A stretch of 64,000 nucleotides of DNA from DASZHJ01 sp035581425 (lineage in GTDB: Bacteria; Pseudomonadota; Alphaproteobacteria; ATCC43930; CGMCC-115725), in assembly GCA_035581425.1 (NCBI GenBank), contig DATJVP010000137.1, positions 24,386-88,385 of the forward strand, in the 5' to 3' direction. Positions 42,546 through 51,454 of this stretch are shown here, in pieces (the stretch's first letter is position 1; the number at the start of each line of letters is the position of its first letter). The notes beneath the pieces are model-generated. The model made no database searches, had not been told where the DNA came from, and saw only the letters and a program-made list of their open reading frames with translations. Both the position numbers and the translations under genes were made by a program.

Positions 42546-42836
42546 GCACAGGCTCCCTGGCCACCTGTGGCATCGTCCGCGACACGGACCGCCTCCCTCA
42601 ATTTCGCGCGAGCGCGGTTCAATCCGCCCGCTTTGGCCCCCCGTTCGGGCGCGCGAAGCCTATCACGAAACCCTACACCCGCAGCAGCAATCCTCGCCCG
42701 CCGTGGGGAGCGATCGAGGTCGATATGCGACACCCCCGGAGGGGGCATTCGAGGAGTGTCAAGCTTGTCTCGACTGCGAAACTTCCTACGTCTAGAGACG
42801 CCGGCCGTCTCGGCGTCTAGAGTGTGGGACAGGAAC
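42546..42836. promoter_or_regulatory. Divergent intergenic region livH / DUF3300 gene with hairpin
   Basis: 291 bases between outward-facing genes. It holds an 8-bp perfect stem AGACGCCG ... CGGCGTCT at 42796-42818 with a 7-base loop, flanked by TCTAG/CTAGAG, just 18 bases before the DUF3300 start. This could be an operator or an mRNA structure covering the ribosome site. No other gene is visible. Confidence 0.45.
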
Positions 42837-44231
42837 ATGGCTCTCGCCCGTGCCTTGGTTTGCGCCCTTGCCCTAATGGCTGCGGCGCCCTCCCTGCTCC
42901 AGGCGCAGGTGCAATCGCCTGCCTCGCCGTCGGCTCCGGCCGCGCCGCCCTCGCCGCAAGCTCCGGCCGCTCCGCCAGCGCCCCAGTCGCCGTCGGCGCA
43001 GCAACCCCCTCCCGTACAGCCGGGGCCGGCCGCGCCGGTCTACAGCGTGGAGCGGCTCGATCAGCTCTTGGCACCGATCGCGCTTTACCCGGATGCGCTC
43101 GTCGCGCAGATTCTCGCGGCCTCGACCTATCCGCTGGAGGTGATCCAGGCCTACCGCTGGCAGCAAGAGAGCGGTCACGCCGATCTCAATGGCGACCAGC
43201 TCGACGCAGCGCTCCAGGGCAAGGATTGGGACCCGAGCGTCAAATCCTTGATTCCGTTCCCCCAGGTGCTGCGGATGATGAACGACCGGCTCGACTGGAT
43301 GCAGCAGGTCGGGGATGCCTTTCTCGCGCAGCCAGCCGATGTGATGGATTCGATCCAGCGCCTGCGCCTCGCCGCCTCGAAGGCGGGCTCGCTCAAGTCA
43401 TCGCCGCAGCAGAGTGTCACCAATCAAGGCCAGGACGTCATCATCGCGCCGGCGGACCCGAACAACGTCTATGTGCCGGTCTACGACCCCAATGTCGTCT
43501 ACGGCGCTTGGCCCTACCCGGCATATCCGCCTTACTACTGGTGGCCGGCGGATTTCGCATACGGTCCAGGATATTGGCCGGGCTGGTGGTGGTGGCCGCC
43601 CATCGCCGTGGTTAATTTCCATCACTGGGGCTGGGCAAATTGCAATTGGCACAACCACACGATATCCGTTGATCACGCGCGCTTCGACCACATCAACGGC
43701 TCGCATCCTCAGGGAGCGAGCAGCAGCGACACCTGGCAGCACGATCCCTACCACCGGCGCGGCGTGGCCTATCACGACCCCATGACGGCGGCGAAGTTCG
43801 CGCGGCCCGCGGGCTCCCCGGACGCGCGCCGATCATCGCGCGGCTTCCAGCCGGGGCCGGGACCGAGCGCGCACGGGCGGAGCGGCGCAATGACGCCTCC
43901 TCAGCCTCAGGTCTTCCGCGGCTCGTCCGCTTCGCAGGGTGGGTCGGGGGCCAAAGTTTCCGGACAGCCCCAGGTCCTGCGTGGCGGGGCAGGGCCCCGG
44001 ACCAATCAGGCACAGCGGACCCTGCCGTCGGGGCCTGGCGTGCACGCCGGCGGCGCCAATTCGCACGCACAGGTCGAGCACGGCCGCCCCAGCCAACAGG
44101 CGATGGCGGTGCACCCGGCAAGCCCGCCCGCGGCTGCGCCTCACTCGCAAGGGTTCACCACCGGCGCGCCCTGGGGACAGGGCGGTGGCGGCGGTTACAG
44201 CGGCGGGGGAGGCGGCGGCGGGCATCGGTGA
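42837..44231 (+). CDS. DUF3300 domain-containing secreted protein
   Basis: 464 residues from MALARALVCALALMAAAP; the frame is open over 1.1 kb upstream but only because it runs antisense to livH. Sec signal to ~residue 22, a Pro/Ala-rich linker to ~65, then the DUF3300 core RLDQLLAPIALYPDALVAQILAAST ... DWMQQVGDAFLAQ ... PNNVYVPVYDPNVVYG, a Trp/Tyr-rich segment (residues ~225-260), and a low-complexity Gln/Gly/Ser tail ending in a Gly run and HR. Periplasmic or surface location is expected; function unknown. Confidence 0.86.
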   Translation: MALARALVCALALMAAAPSLLQAQVQSPASPSAPAAPPSPQAPAAPPAPQSPSAQQPPPVQPGPAAPVYSVERLDQLLAPIALYPDALVAQILAASTYPLEVIQAYRWQQESGHADLNGDQLDAALQGKDWDPSVKSLIPFPQVLRMMNDRLDWMQQVGDAFLAQPADVMDSIQRLRLAASKAGSLKSSPQQSVTNQGQDVIIAPADPNNVYVPVYDPNVVYGAWPYPAYPPYYWWPADFAYGPGYWPGWWWWPPIAVVNFHHWGWANCNWHNHTISVDHARFDHINGSHPQGASSSDTWQHDPYHRRGVAYHDPMTAAKFARPAGSPDARRSSRGFQPGPGPSAHGRSGAMTPPQPQVFRGSSASQGGSGAKVSGQPQVLRGGAGPRTNQAQRTLPSGPGVHAGGANSHAQVEHGRPSQQAMAVHPASPPAAAPHSQGFTTGAPWGQGGGGGYSGGGGGGGHR

Positions 44232-44319
44232 CCGAGCCGATCGCACAAGCGGCGCGTGAGGGCCTCGGAAAGCGAGGAGGCCTGAATGTAAACATTCGCG
44301 GATTGGCCGAGGAGGTTCC

Positions 44320-44760
44320 ATGGCGACGATCAAGAAAGAGACGCCATCGCCGGTCGAGCTCGAGATCAGCGGCGAGAAGGTTTGCTACATCATCGCCAAG
44401 GCGCGGGAATACGACGTCAAAGTCGAGCCCGTCGAGACCGATCCCGGCTCCAACCCGGCTGACGACAACGAGAGCGAGGTGCTCGAGGATTTCGCCGACG
44501 ACGCGACCGATGTCGAGCTCAAGGAGGCGATTGAGGACTTGAACGAGGACGAGATCGTCGACCTCATCGCGATGACCTGGGTCGGCCGCGGCGATTTCCG
44601 GCGGGAGGAGTGGAACGAGGCGCGGGCGCTCGCGCGCGAGCGTCACCGCCGGCATTCCTCGGAGTACCTCATGGGGATACCCACGCTCGCGGATTTCATC
44701 GAAGAGGGTTTCAGCGAGCTCGGCCATTCCTGCGAGGAGTTCGAGCTGGGCCGGATGTAG
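44320..44760 (+). CDS. DUF3775 domain-containing protein
   Basis: 146 residues, start ATG with GGAGG 5 bases upstream. Acidic soluble protein: KVCYIIAKAREYDVKVEPVE, an Asp/Glu-rich stretch (residues ~45-75), NEDEIVDLIAMTWVGRGDFRREEW and HSSEYLMGIPTLADFIEEGF. These blocks match the DUF3775 family of alphaproteobacteria. It has no catalytic motif that I recognise. It is 30 bases upstream of the RMD1-like gene. Confidence 0.82.
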   Translation: MATIKKETPSPVELEISGEKVCYIIAKAREYDVKVEPVETDPGSNPADDNESEVLEDFADDATDVELKEAIEDLNEDEIVDLIAMTWVGRGDFRREEWNEARALARERHRRHSSEYLMGIPTLADFIEEGFSELGHSCEEFELGRM

Positions 44761-44790
44761 CGGCAAATACGGGGCGGAGGGGCCAGGACC

Positions 44791-45618
44791 GTGGACAAGC
44801 CGAGCGAGCCCGCTTCGGGCGCGAAGCCGGCGCTCGGCATCGAGCCGCCGATCGTCGCGCGCGCACTGCTGCTGGGCGAGCGGCTCGACACCCGCAATCT
44901 CGAGCATCAGGAGACGCTGGGGCGCGCCCCGCTGGTCGCGCGGGTCAATGAGGGCGGCATCGCCGTGCTGTTCCGCTACGGCGCGATCGTGCTCTTCAAC
45001 GTGACGCCGGCGGCGGAGAAGGCGCTGAGCGGACGCCTGCGCCCGCTGGTGACGGACGCGCTCGAGACCATAGAGAGCGAGGAGCTCCGTGTCGCGGTTC
45101 ATCCGGAGGCCGATGAGCAGATCGATCTCGCGGGCTCGCTCTCGCTCAGGGAGCTCAGCGTCGAGCGGCTTCAGCTCGTCGCGGACATCCTCGCCAAGAG
45201 CCTGATGCTCGCCTACTACGAGATCCGCGTCGCCGGCGCCTTCGACCGCATCGAGCCGCTGGCGCAAACGCTGGGATTGAGCGGACGAGCCGGCAGCGAG
45301 GTGCAGGTGCTGCTACGCCAGATCGGCAGCGTTCTCGGCGTGCAGCACAAGATGGTCGGGCGGGTCGGCACCGGCGAGAAGCCGGATTTGCTCTGGGATC
45401 ATCCCGAGCTCGAGCGGCTCTACGCGCGCCTCTCAGAGGAGTATGAGCTGCGCGAGCGCGACCGAGCACTCGACCGCAAGCTCGAGGTGATCTCGCGCAC
45501 GGTGGAGACGCTGCTTGGCCTGATGCAACAGCGCAGCAGCCTCCGCGTCGAGTGGTACGTCGTGCTGCTGATCGTCGTGGAGATCGTGATCTCCGTGTTC
45601 TCGTTCTTCGTGAAGTGA
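44791..45618 (+). CDS. RMD1/YagE family protein (DUF155) with C-terminal membrane anchor
   Basis: 275 residues from GTG 44791. The DUF155 core reads GIAVLFRYGAIVLFNVTP, DQIDLAGSLSLRELSVERLQLVADILAKSLMLAYYE, and ends PDLLWDHPELERLYARLSEEYELRERDRALDRKLEVISRT. A single C-terminal helix is VEWYVVLLIVVEIVISVFSFFV. This is the architecture of eukaryotic mitochondrial Rmd1/Rmnd1 and of bacterial homologues. Role in bacteria unknown; it is probably cotranscribed with the DUF3775 gene. Confidence 0.86.
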   Translation: MDKPSEPASGAKPALGIEPPIVARALLLGERLDTRNLEHQETLGRAPLVARVNEGGIAVLFRYGAIVLFNVTPAAEKALSGRLRPLVTDALETIESEELRVAVHPEADEQIDLAGSLSLRELSVERLQLVADILAKSLMLAYYEIRVAGAFDRIEPLAQTLGLSGRAGSEVQVLLRQIGSVLGVQHKMVGRVGTGEKPDLLWDHPELERLYARLSEEYELRERDRALDRKLEVISRTVETLLGLMQQRSSLRVEWYVVLLIVVEIVISVFSFFVK

Positions 45619-45629
45619 GGCGGCGCCGC

Positions 45630-47144
45630 TCAGCGTGCGGCGAGGACCGCGCGAAGGCGCGCGAGCGCCTCGGCCGTTCCGCCGGAGACGTCGATCCGGC
45701 GCCAACCGATCGGGCCTAGATCGTAGCGGAGCTGACGCCGCAGCACGGCGGCATCCGCATCGGAGGCATCGTCGCGCCGGGCCTCGACGCGCGCGAGCAG
45801 GACTTCCGCCGGCGCTTCGAGCCAGAAGCCCAGGAACGGCACGCCCGCGCGCGTCGCAACCGCCTCGATCGCCGGGCGCTCGCCGGGGTCGACGAAGGTC
45901 GCATCGGCAATAGCGGCGTGCCCCCGGGCGAGCGCAATGCGGATCTCTTCGCGGAAGCCCGCATAGACGCGCTCGCTCACCGCGCGCGTATAGGCCTCGG
46001 CCGGGAGCCGTGTCTCGGGCGCGACACCGAGCATGCGCTTGCGCAGCACGTCCGTGCGCGCGATCCGCGCACCCGGCGGGGGTCCAAGCTCAGCCGCGAG
46101 GGATTGCGCGAGCGTCGACTTGCCGGTGCCACTGAGCCCGCCGAGCGCGACGAGCACCGCAGGCCGCGGCAGCAGCAGCTCCTGCGCGAGGCGCAGATAC
46201 GAGGCTGCCTCGGCGGCGAGGCCCTGGGCCGCCTCGGTCCTCTCCTGCCGCGCGCGCGCCGCCATGCTCACATGCGAGCGAATCGCCGCCCGCATCGACA
46301 TGAAGAGCGGCAGCGCCCCGATGCCGCCGAGATCGCCGCTGCGGTCGAGGTAGCGATTGAAGACGAGATTGGCGGCCTCGTGAAGCCCGCGATATCCGAG
46401 ATCCATGAGCAGGAACGCGAGGTCGTATAGGACGTCGATGACGGAGATCGTCTCGCTGAACTCGATCCCGTCGAAGAGCGTGGGCACGCCGTCGAGGAGG
46501 CAGATGTTACGGAGATGGAGATCCCCGTGACAGCGCCGCACCTTGCCCTCGGCGCGCCGGCGGTCCAACTCCGGCGCGAGCCGGTCGAGTATCGCCAGCG
46601 ATTGCCGGAGTAAGGCGTCGACCTCCGCCGCGGGCAGAATGTCCGAGCCGAGGCGGAGATTGCGGTCGCTGTCCTCGATGAGCGCGCGGGTCGCGGCGCT
46701 GCCGCCCCGATCCTTGCGCGGCGCCGACTTGGCGTGGACCTCCGCGATCGCATCGGCGAGCCGCCGCATCAGCAGCGGGGTGAGCGCGCCTTTTGCGGCG
46801 AGGCGGTCGAAGAGCGTCTCCTGCTCGAAGCGCCGCATCTCGACCGCCCATTCGATGGGCTCTCCGGTGCCATCGAGCGCGAGAGAGCCGTCGCGCTCGC
46901 GAGTGACGCTACGGAGCCCGAGATAGAGCTTCGGTGCCATGCTGCGCCCGAGCTCGAGCTCGGCCTCGCACTGTCGCCGTCGTAGGGCAGGAGTCGAATA
47001 GTCGAGGTAGGAGAGGGTGACCGCCCGCTTCACTTTCAAGGCGCGGTCGCCATCCAGGAACACCACGGAGATGTGGGTGTCGAGCCGCTTGACGCCGGCG
47101 CCGCGGCCCAGGAATGCGAATACTTCGCGTTGATCGTCGCTCAT
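45630..47144 (-). CDS. Bifunctional aminoglycoside phosphotransferase-like / P-loop kinase protein
   Basis: 504 residues from MSDDQREVF; an ATG 10 codons upstream (47174) is equally possible. The N-terminal half is APH-like: DTHISVVFLDGDRALKVKRAV, VRRCHGDLHLRNICLLDGVPTLFDGIEFSE (catalytic HGDLH and metal D). The C-terminal half from ~residue 345 is a zeta-toxin/AAA-like kinase: LGGLSGTGKSTLAQSLA (Walker A), RTDVLRKRM, ADATFVDPGERPA. Such fusions are widespread, uncharacterised kinases. It is divergent from a phosphoribosyltransferase gene. Confidence 0.86.
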   Translation of the reverse strand: MSDDQREVFAFLGRGAGVKRLDTHISVVFLDGDRALKVKRAVTLSYLDYSTPALRRRQCEAELELGRSMAPKLYLGLRSVTRERDGSLALDGTGEPIEWAVEMRRFEQETLFDRLAAKGALTPLLMRRLADAIAEVHAKSAPRKDRGGSAATRALIEDSDRNLRLGSDILPAAEVDALLRQSLAILDRLAPELDRRRAEGKVRRCHGDLHLRNICLLDGVPTLFDGIEFSETISVIDVLYDLAFLLMDLGYRGLHEAANLVFNRYLDRSGDLGGIGALPLFMSMRAAIRSHVSMAARARQERTEAAQGLAAEAASYLRLAQELLLPRPAVLVALGGLSGTGKSTLAQSLAAELGPPPGARIARTDVLRKRMLGVAPETRLPAEAYTRAVSERVYAGFREEIRIALARGHAAIADATFVDPGERPAIEAVATRAGVPFLGFWLEAPAEVLLARVEARRDDASDADAAVLRRQLRYDLGPIGWRRIDVSGGTAEALARLRAVLAAR

Positions 47145-47250
47145 CTCGGAGAAGGCCCGAATTTGTCGTAGCATAGGCCAGGGGCTCGCCTGGCCTAACC
47201 ATCTTGATCTAGCGCAAGCGGAGCCGGCGGGCATCGCCATAAGGTGCGCC
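47145..47250. promoter_or_regulatory. Divergent spacer APH-kinase / phosphoribosyltransferase
   Basis: 106 bases separate the two start codons and must carry both promoters. AAGGTG 5 bases before the phosphoribosyltransferase ATG is the ribosome site. No operator-like palindrome was noticed. Confidence 0.4.
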
Positions 47251-47910
47251 ATGGTGTTCAGGGATCGACGGGAAGCGGGCCGGCTTTTGGCGGAGCGGCT
47301 CGCGGGCTTCCGCGAGGCGTCGCCGGTGGTGCTTGGCCTGCCCCGCGGCGGGGTGCCGGTGGCGTTCGAGATCGCGCAGGGGCTGCGCGCGCCGCTCGAC
47401 GTGCTGCTCGTACGCAAGGTCGGCGTTCCCTGGCAGCCCGAGCTTGCGCTCGGCGCAGTTTCGGACGGCGCCGATCCCGAGATCTTCATCGACCAACAGC
47501 TCAAGGCGCACTTCGATATCGACGATCATTATGTGGCGGAAGCCTGCGAGCGCGAGATCGCCGAAATCGACCGCCGCCGCGCGGCCTTCCGCGGCAATCT
47601 CGAGCCGCTCCCCGTCGAGGGGCGCGTTGCGATCGTCGTCGACGACGGCATCGCCACCGGTGCCACGACGCGAGTTGCACTGCGGGCCCTGCGGCGGCGG
47701 AAGCCGAGCCGCACCATTCTGGCAGTGCCGGTGGCACCGCGGGACTCTCTCGATGCACTGCGCGGCGAGGCCGACGAGATCGTCTGCTTGGAGACGCCGG
47801 AGAACATGGGGGCGGTCGGCTTCTACTATCAGGATTTCCGGCAGACGACCGACCGCGAGGTGCAGGAGCTGCTCGCGCGCTCCCGGCAGGACCGCGTCCG
47901 GCGCACGTGA
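47251..47910 (+). CDS. Phosphoribosyltransferase family protein
   Basis: 219 residues: VVLGLPRGGVPVAFEIAQGL (PPi loop), VLLVRKVGVPWQPELALGAVSDG and the PRPP loop VAIVVDDGIATGATT. The length and the family-typical LARSRQ end match the stand-alone type I PRTases often found beside APH-kinase or dienelactone-hydrolase genes; true base substrates are not known. Ends 5 bases from the convergent efflux gene. Confidence 0.86.
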   Translation: MVFRDRREAGRLLAERLAGFREASPVVLGLPRGGVPVAFEIAQGLRAPLDVLLVRKVGVPWQPELALGAVSDGADPEIFIDQQLKAHFDIDDHYVAEACEREIAEIDRRRAAFRGNLEPLPVEGRVAIVVDDGIATGATTRVALRALRRRKPSRTILAVPVAPRDSLDALRGEADEIVCLETPENMGAVGFYYQDFRQTTDREVQELLARSRQDRVRRT

Positions 47911-47914
47911 GCGT

Positions 47915-49372
47915 TCAGCGGGCACCTGCCGTAAGACCGCCGTTCCAATCGAGGGCTGCCCCGCCGAGGGCCACGTAGAGTTGGGCCGTGTCGAGGTAGC
48001 GCTGTGCCCGTGCGCGGACGTAGCCGAGGCGAGCCTCCTGGTAGAGCCGCTGCGCGACGAGGACCTGCAGGAAGGTTGCTTGTCCCGCGGCGAAGCTCTC
48101 CTGCGTGAGCTTCAACGAGGCCTCGGCGGTATCGAGGGCACGGCGCTCGCTGGCGACGAATTCCGCATCGTGCTCGAGCGCGCGGAGCACATCCGCGACC
48201 TGGCCGAAGGATTGCAGCACCGTCTGCCGGTACACGGCCAGCTCCGCATTGTATCCCTCGACCGCAGCACGGCGCTGGGCCTCGAGCGTGCCGCCGTGGA
48301 AGATCGGCGCCACGAGGCTCGCGCCAACGCTCCAGGCCGCACTCGCGGGATCGATGAGAGTCCCGAGCGAGCTCGATTGCTGTGTCCAGGCCGCGGAGAG
48401 AGTGAGATCGGGATAGAGCTGCGCCGTGGCGACGCCGATCGCGGCGCTCGCGGCGTGAAGCTGGGCTTCGGCCGCCAGGACATCCGGGCGCTGGCGAACC
48501 AGGCTCGAGGGGAGCGTGAGCGGCAGTTCCTCCGGAAGCGCGATCGCGTCGAGCTCGAGGTCCGGCGCCGACCATTCCGCGGGCGCCTTGCCCAGGAGGA
48601 TCGCGAGCGCGTGCCGCGCGAGACTGAGTTGCTGGCGAAGCGGCGGGAGCAGCGTCTCGTCGCTGGCGAGCTGGCTCTCCGCCGTCAGCACGTCGAGACG
48701 TGCGGAGCGGCCGGCCTGGAAGGCGACCTGCACCAGCTCGAGATTACGGCGGTCGACGGCGACGATCTCGTCGACCGCCGCAATCTGCGCACTGATCGAG
48801 GCAATGGTGAATGCTTCCGTCACGACGTTCCCGGTGAGTGCAAGGTAGGCGGCGGCGAGTTGATAGCGCTGCACCTCCGCAAGCGCGGCCTGCTGCTCGA
48901 TGCCGCGGGCAATCCGGCCCAAGGGATCGGGATCGAAGCTCACGAGAGGCCCGACGCTGAAGAGGTTCACGCTCGGTCCGAGGCCACTGCCGGCAACGCC
49001 CTGAAGCCGCTCGCGCGCGAGGCCCGTTTTGAGGTCGAGTTGCGGAAATTGGCCGCCGCGCACCGCCGCCGTTTGCGCCGACGCCTGCGCCAAAGTCGCG
49101 CGCGCGCTGTCGAGGCTCGGACTCCCGGCGATCGCGAGGTCGACCATGCCGTCAAGCGGCGGGGAGCCGAAGGCGCGCCACCACGTCGGCGGCACTGCGT
49201 CTGCGGGCTTGAGACGTTGCCCCGCTGCGGCCGGTAGCGCTTCGGCGCTGGTGTAATTGGCGAGCTGCGGCAGTTTGGGGCGCGCGAAATCGGGCCCGAC
49301 CGTGCAGGCCGCGAGCGCCGCCGCGAGCGCCGTGCCGAGAGTTAGAGATCTCAGGCTGCGGAGGACGGTCAT
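47915..49372 (-). CDS. Efflux transporter outer membrane factor, NodT/OprM family
   Basis: 485 residues: lipoprotein-like leader with LAACTVGPDF (Cys near residue 23 for acylation), then SPSLDSARATLAQASAQTAAVRGGQFPQLD and the second OEP repeat VVTEAFTIASISAQIAAVDEIVAVDRR. The C-terminal half has QRRAAVEGYNAELAVYRQTVLQSFGQVADVLRAL. TolC-like trimeric outer-membrane channel. Its start overlaps the macB stop (ATGA on the minus strand), completing a tripartite pump. Confidence 0.9.
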   Translation of the reverse strand: MTVLRSLRSLTLGTALAAALAACTVGPDFARPKLPQLANYTSAEALPAAAGQRLKPADAVPPTWWRAFGSPPLDGMVDLAIAGSPSLDSARATLAQASAQTAAVRGGQFPQLDLKTGLARERLQGVAGSGLGPSVNLFSVGPLVSFDPDPLGRIARGIEQQAALAEVQRYQLAAAYLALTGNVVTEAFTIASISAQIAAVDEIVAVDRRNLELVQVAFQAGRSARLDVLTAESQLASDETLLPPLRQQLSLARHALAILLGKAPAEWSAPDLELDAIALPEELPLTLPSSLVRQRPDVLAAEAQLHAASAAIGVATAQLYPDLTLSAAWTQQSSSLGTLIDPASAAWSVGASLVAPIFHGGTLEAQRRAAVEGYNAELAVYRQTVLQSFGQVADVLRALEHDAEFVASERRALDTAEASLKLTQESFAAGQATFLQVLVAQRLYQEARLGYVRARAQRYLDTAQLYVALGGAALDWNGGLTAGAR

Positions 49373-51435
49373 TCGTAGCGCAGCGCCTCGATGGGATCGA
49401 GATGCGCCGCCTTCCGCGCGGGGTAGAAGCCGAAGAACACACCGACTGCCGCCGAGAAGAGGAAGGCACCGGCGATGATCGCCGGCGATAGAAGGGTGGG
49501 CCAGCCGAGGACCGCCGCGACCAGCTTCGTCGCGCCGATGCCCGCACCAATTCCGGCGCTGCCGCCGATCGTGCTGAGCAGCACCGCCTCGGCGAGGAAT
49601 TGCACGAGGACATGCCGCCGCCGGGCGCCGATTGCCATACGGATGCCAATCTCGCGTGTGCGCTCGGTGACGGAGACCAGCAGGATGTTCATGATGCCGA
49701 TCCCGCCCACGACGAGCGAGATCGAGGCAATCGTTGCAAGCAAGAGCTCGAGCGCGCGGGTGCTGCTCTCGGCCGCCTCGGTGATCTCACTGAGGTTCCG
49801 CACCGTGAAGTCGTTTGGTGCAGGGGGCCGGATGCGATGGAGCCGGGCCAGGGTCTGGGTCACTTCGACGATCGCCCGCGGCACGAGCTCCGCGCTCCGC
49901 GCCTGTACATAGAGCGTCTGCACGTAACCCGTAAGCCGCGGCTGGGTCCCGAAGGGATTGACCGCCTGTGGGTAGAGAGTGGCGCTCGTTGCCGGCGCCT
50001 GCAGCGGGACGGCGACGCCCAGCACCTTCCGCTCGGCGGTGCTGAAGGGCATCATCACAATGTCGTCCTGATCCTGGCCGAAGGCGCTCTGGCCTTTCGA
50101 CTTCAGCACGCCCACAACGCGCATGGGGTTGCTCTTGACGAGGATCACCGCGCCCACGGGGTCTTGCCCGGGCGGAAAGAGCTTGTCGCGCACGGTCTCG
50201 CCGATGAGACAGACCATCGCGGCCGTCTCGAGCTCGCCCGCCTCGATGTTCCTGCCTTCGGCGATCGCCCAATTGGTGACAGGGAGATAACTGGGTGTGA
50301 TCCCCTGCAGACTCGTGCTCCAGTTGCGATCGCCCGAGACCACTTGGCCGGCGCTCCGGAGCTGATAGGCCACGTTCAGGACCGAGGGTGCCTCGTGGCG
50401 GATCGCCTCGGCGTCGCTGACGCGAAGGGCGGTCGCACTGCCGAGACCTGCGCGGGCGCCGCCCGCGGTGGTGGCACCTGGAACCACCACGAGCAAATTG
50501 GTCCCGAGTGCCTCGAGCTGCTTCTTGACGGCGGCGTTGGCACCTTCGCCGAGTGCCACCATCGCGATCAAGGCGGCGACGCCGATGAAGACACCCAGCA
50601 TCGTGAGCGCCGAGCGGAGCTTATTGCGGGCGAGGGAATGGGCGGCGGTGGCAATCACCATGACACCGAGAGACATGCCGGCGCTGCGCGCGGAGCCGGA
50701 CGGAGCCTCCTCTTCTGATTCCACTTCGTCAGAGGCCTCGACGGGAATCGCGACTTGGCGCTCGTCGGAAACGATCTCGCCGTCGCGCATGGCGATGACG
50801 CGGTCCGCATAGGCCGCGACCTCGCGCTCATGCGTCACCACGATCACGGTGACCCCGCGCTCGCGGTTGAGCGCGCGGATCGTCGCCATGATCTCACGCG
50901 TGGTCCTGGTATCGAGATTGCCCGTGGGCTCGTCCGCGAGAAGCATGGCGGGATCGTTTATCAGCGCGCGCGCGATCGCGACGCGCTGTTGCTGGCCGCC
51001 GGAGAGCTGGCTCGGGTAATTGCGCTCGCGCTCGCCGAGCCCCAGGAGCCGCAGCGCGGTACGCGCACGGCCGAGCCGGTCGCGCGCGCCCGCGTAGAGA
51101 AGCGGCAACGCCACATTCTCGACTGCGCTCGTTCGCGCGAGCAGGTTGAAGCTCTGGAAGACGAAGCCGATGCGCTCGCTGCGGATCGCCGCAAGCTCGA
51201 GATCATCGAGCTCGGCCACGTCGACACCCTCAAAGAAGTAGCGTCCCTCGCTCGGGCGATCGAGGCAGCCCAGCAGGTTCATCAGCGTCGATTTGCCAGA
51301 GCCCGAAGGGCCCATGATCGCCACGAACTCGCCGCGCTGGATGGTGAGCTCGGCGGCGCGCAGCGCGTGAACTTCCTCGTCACCGAGATGATAGGTGCGG
51401 CCGAGGCTCCGCGTCTCCACCACCATCTCGGTCAC
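49369..51435 (-). CDS. macB: MacB-type ABC exporter (ATPase-permease fusion)
   Basis: 688 residues from GTG 51435 (ATG 51426 is the alternative). N-terminal ATPase: GPSGSGKSTLMNLLG, VFQSFNLL, LSGGQQQRVAIARAL, LLADEPTGNLD, VVTHERE. A Glu/Ser linker (~235-255) precedes the first membrane helix at KLRSALTMLGVFIGVAALIAMVAL. A large periplasmic MacB_PCD domain follows. Three C-terminal helices with the FtsX signature GIGIMNILLVSVTERTREIGIRMAIGARR end the protein with DPIEALRYE. Middle gene of a MacA-MacB-OMF operon; exports drugs, lipopeptides or siderophores. Confidence 0.92.
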   Translation of the reverse strand: MTEMVVETRSLGRTYHLGDEEVHALRAAELTIQRGEFVAIMGPSGSGKSTLMNLLGCLDRPSEGRYFFEGVDVAELDDLELAAIRSERIGFVFQSFNLLARTSAVENVALPLLYAGARDRLGRARTALRLLGLGERERNYPSQLSGGQQQRVAIARALINDPAMLLADEPTGNLDTRTTREIMATIRALNRERGVTVIVVTHEREVAAYADRVIAMRDGEIVSDERQVAIPVEASDEVESEEEAPSGSARSAGMSLGVMVIATAAHSLARNKLRSALTMLGVFIGVAALIAMVALGEGANAAVKKQLEALGTNLLVVVPGATTAGGARAGLGSATALRVSDAEAIRHEAPSVLNVAYQLRSAGQVVSGDRNWSTSLQGITPSYLPVTNWAIAEGRNIEAGELETAAMVCLIGETVRDKLFPPGQDPVGAVILVKSNPMRVVGVLKSKGQSAFGQDQDDIVMMPFSTAERKVLGVAVPLQAPATSATLYPQAVNPFGTQPRLTGYVQTLYVQARSAELVPRAIVEVTQTLARLHRIRPPAPNDFTVRNLSEITEAAESSTRALELLLATIASISLVVGGIGIMNILLVSVTERTREIGIRMAIGARRRHVLVQFLAEAVLLSTIGGSAGIGAGIGATKLVAAVLGWPTLLSPAIIAGAFLFSAAVGVFFGFYPARKAAHLDPIEALRYE

Positions 51436-51454
51436 GCGCCTCGCTCCCACAGGC

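Noticed and set aside
41655..42836. Long N-terminal extension of the DUF3300 ORF
   Set aside because: Runs antisense through livH; a signal peptide begins at the ATG at 42837.
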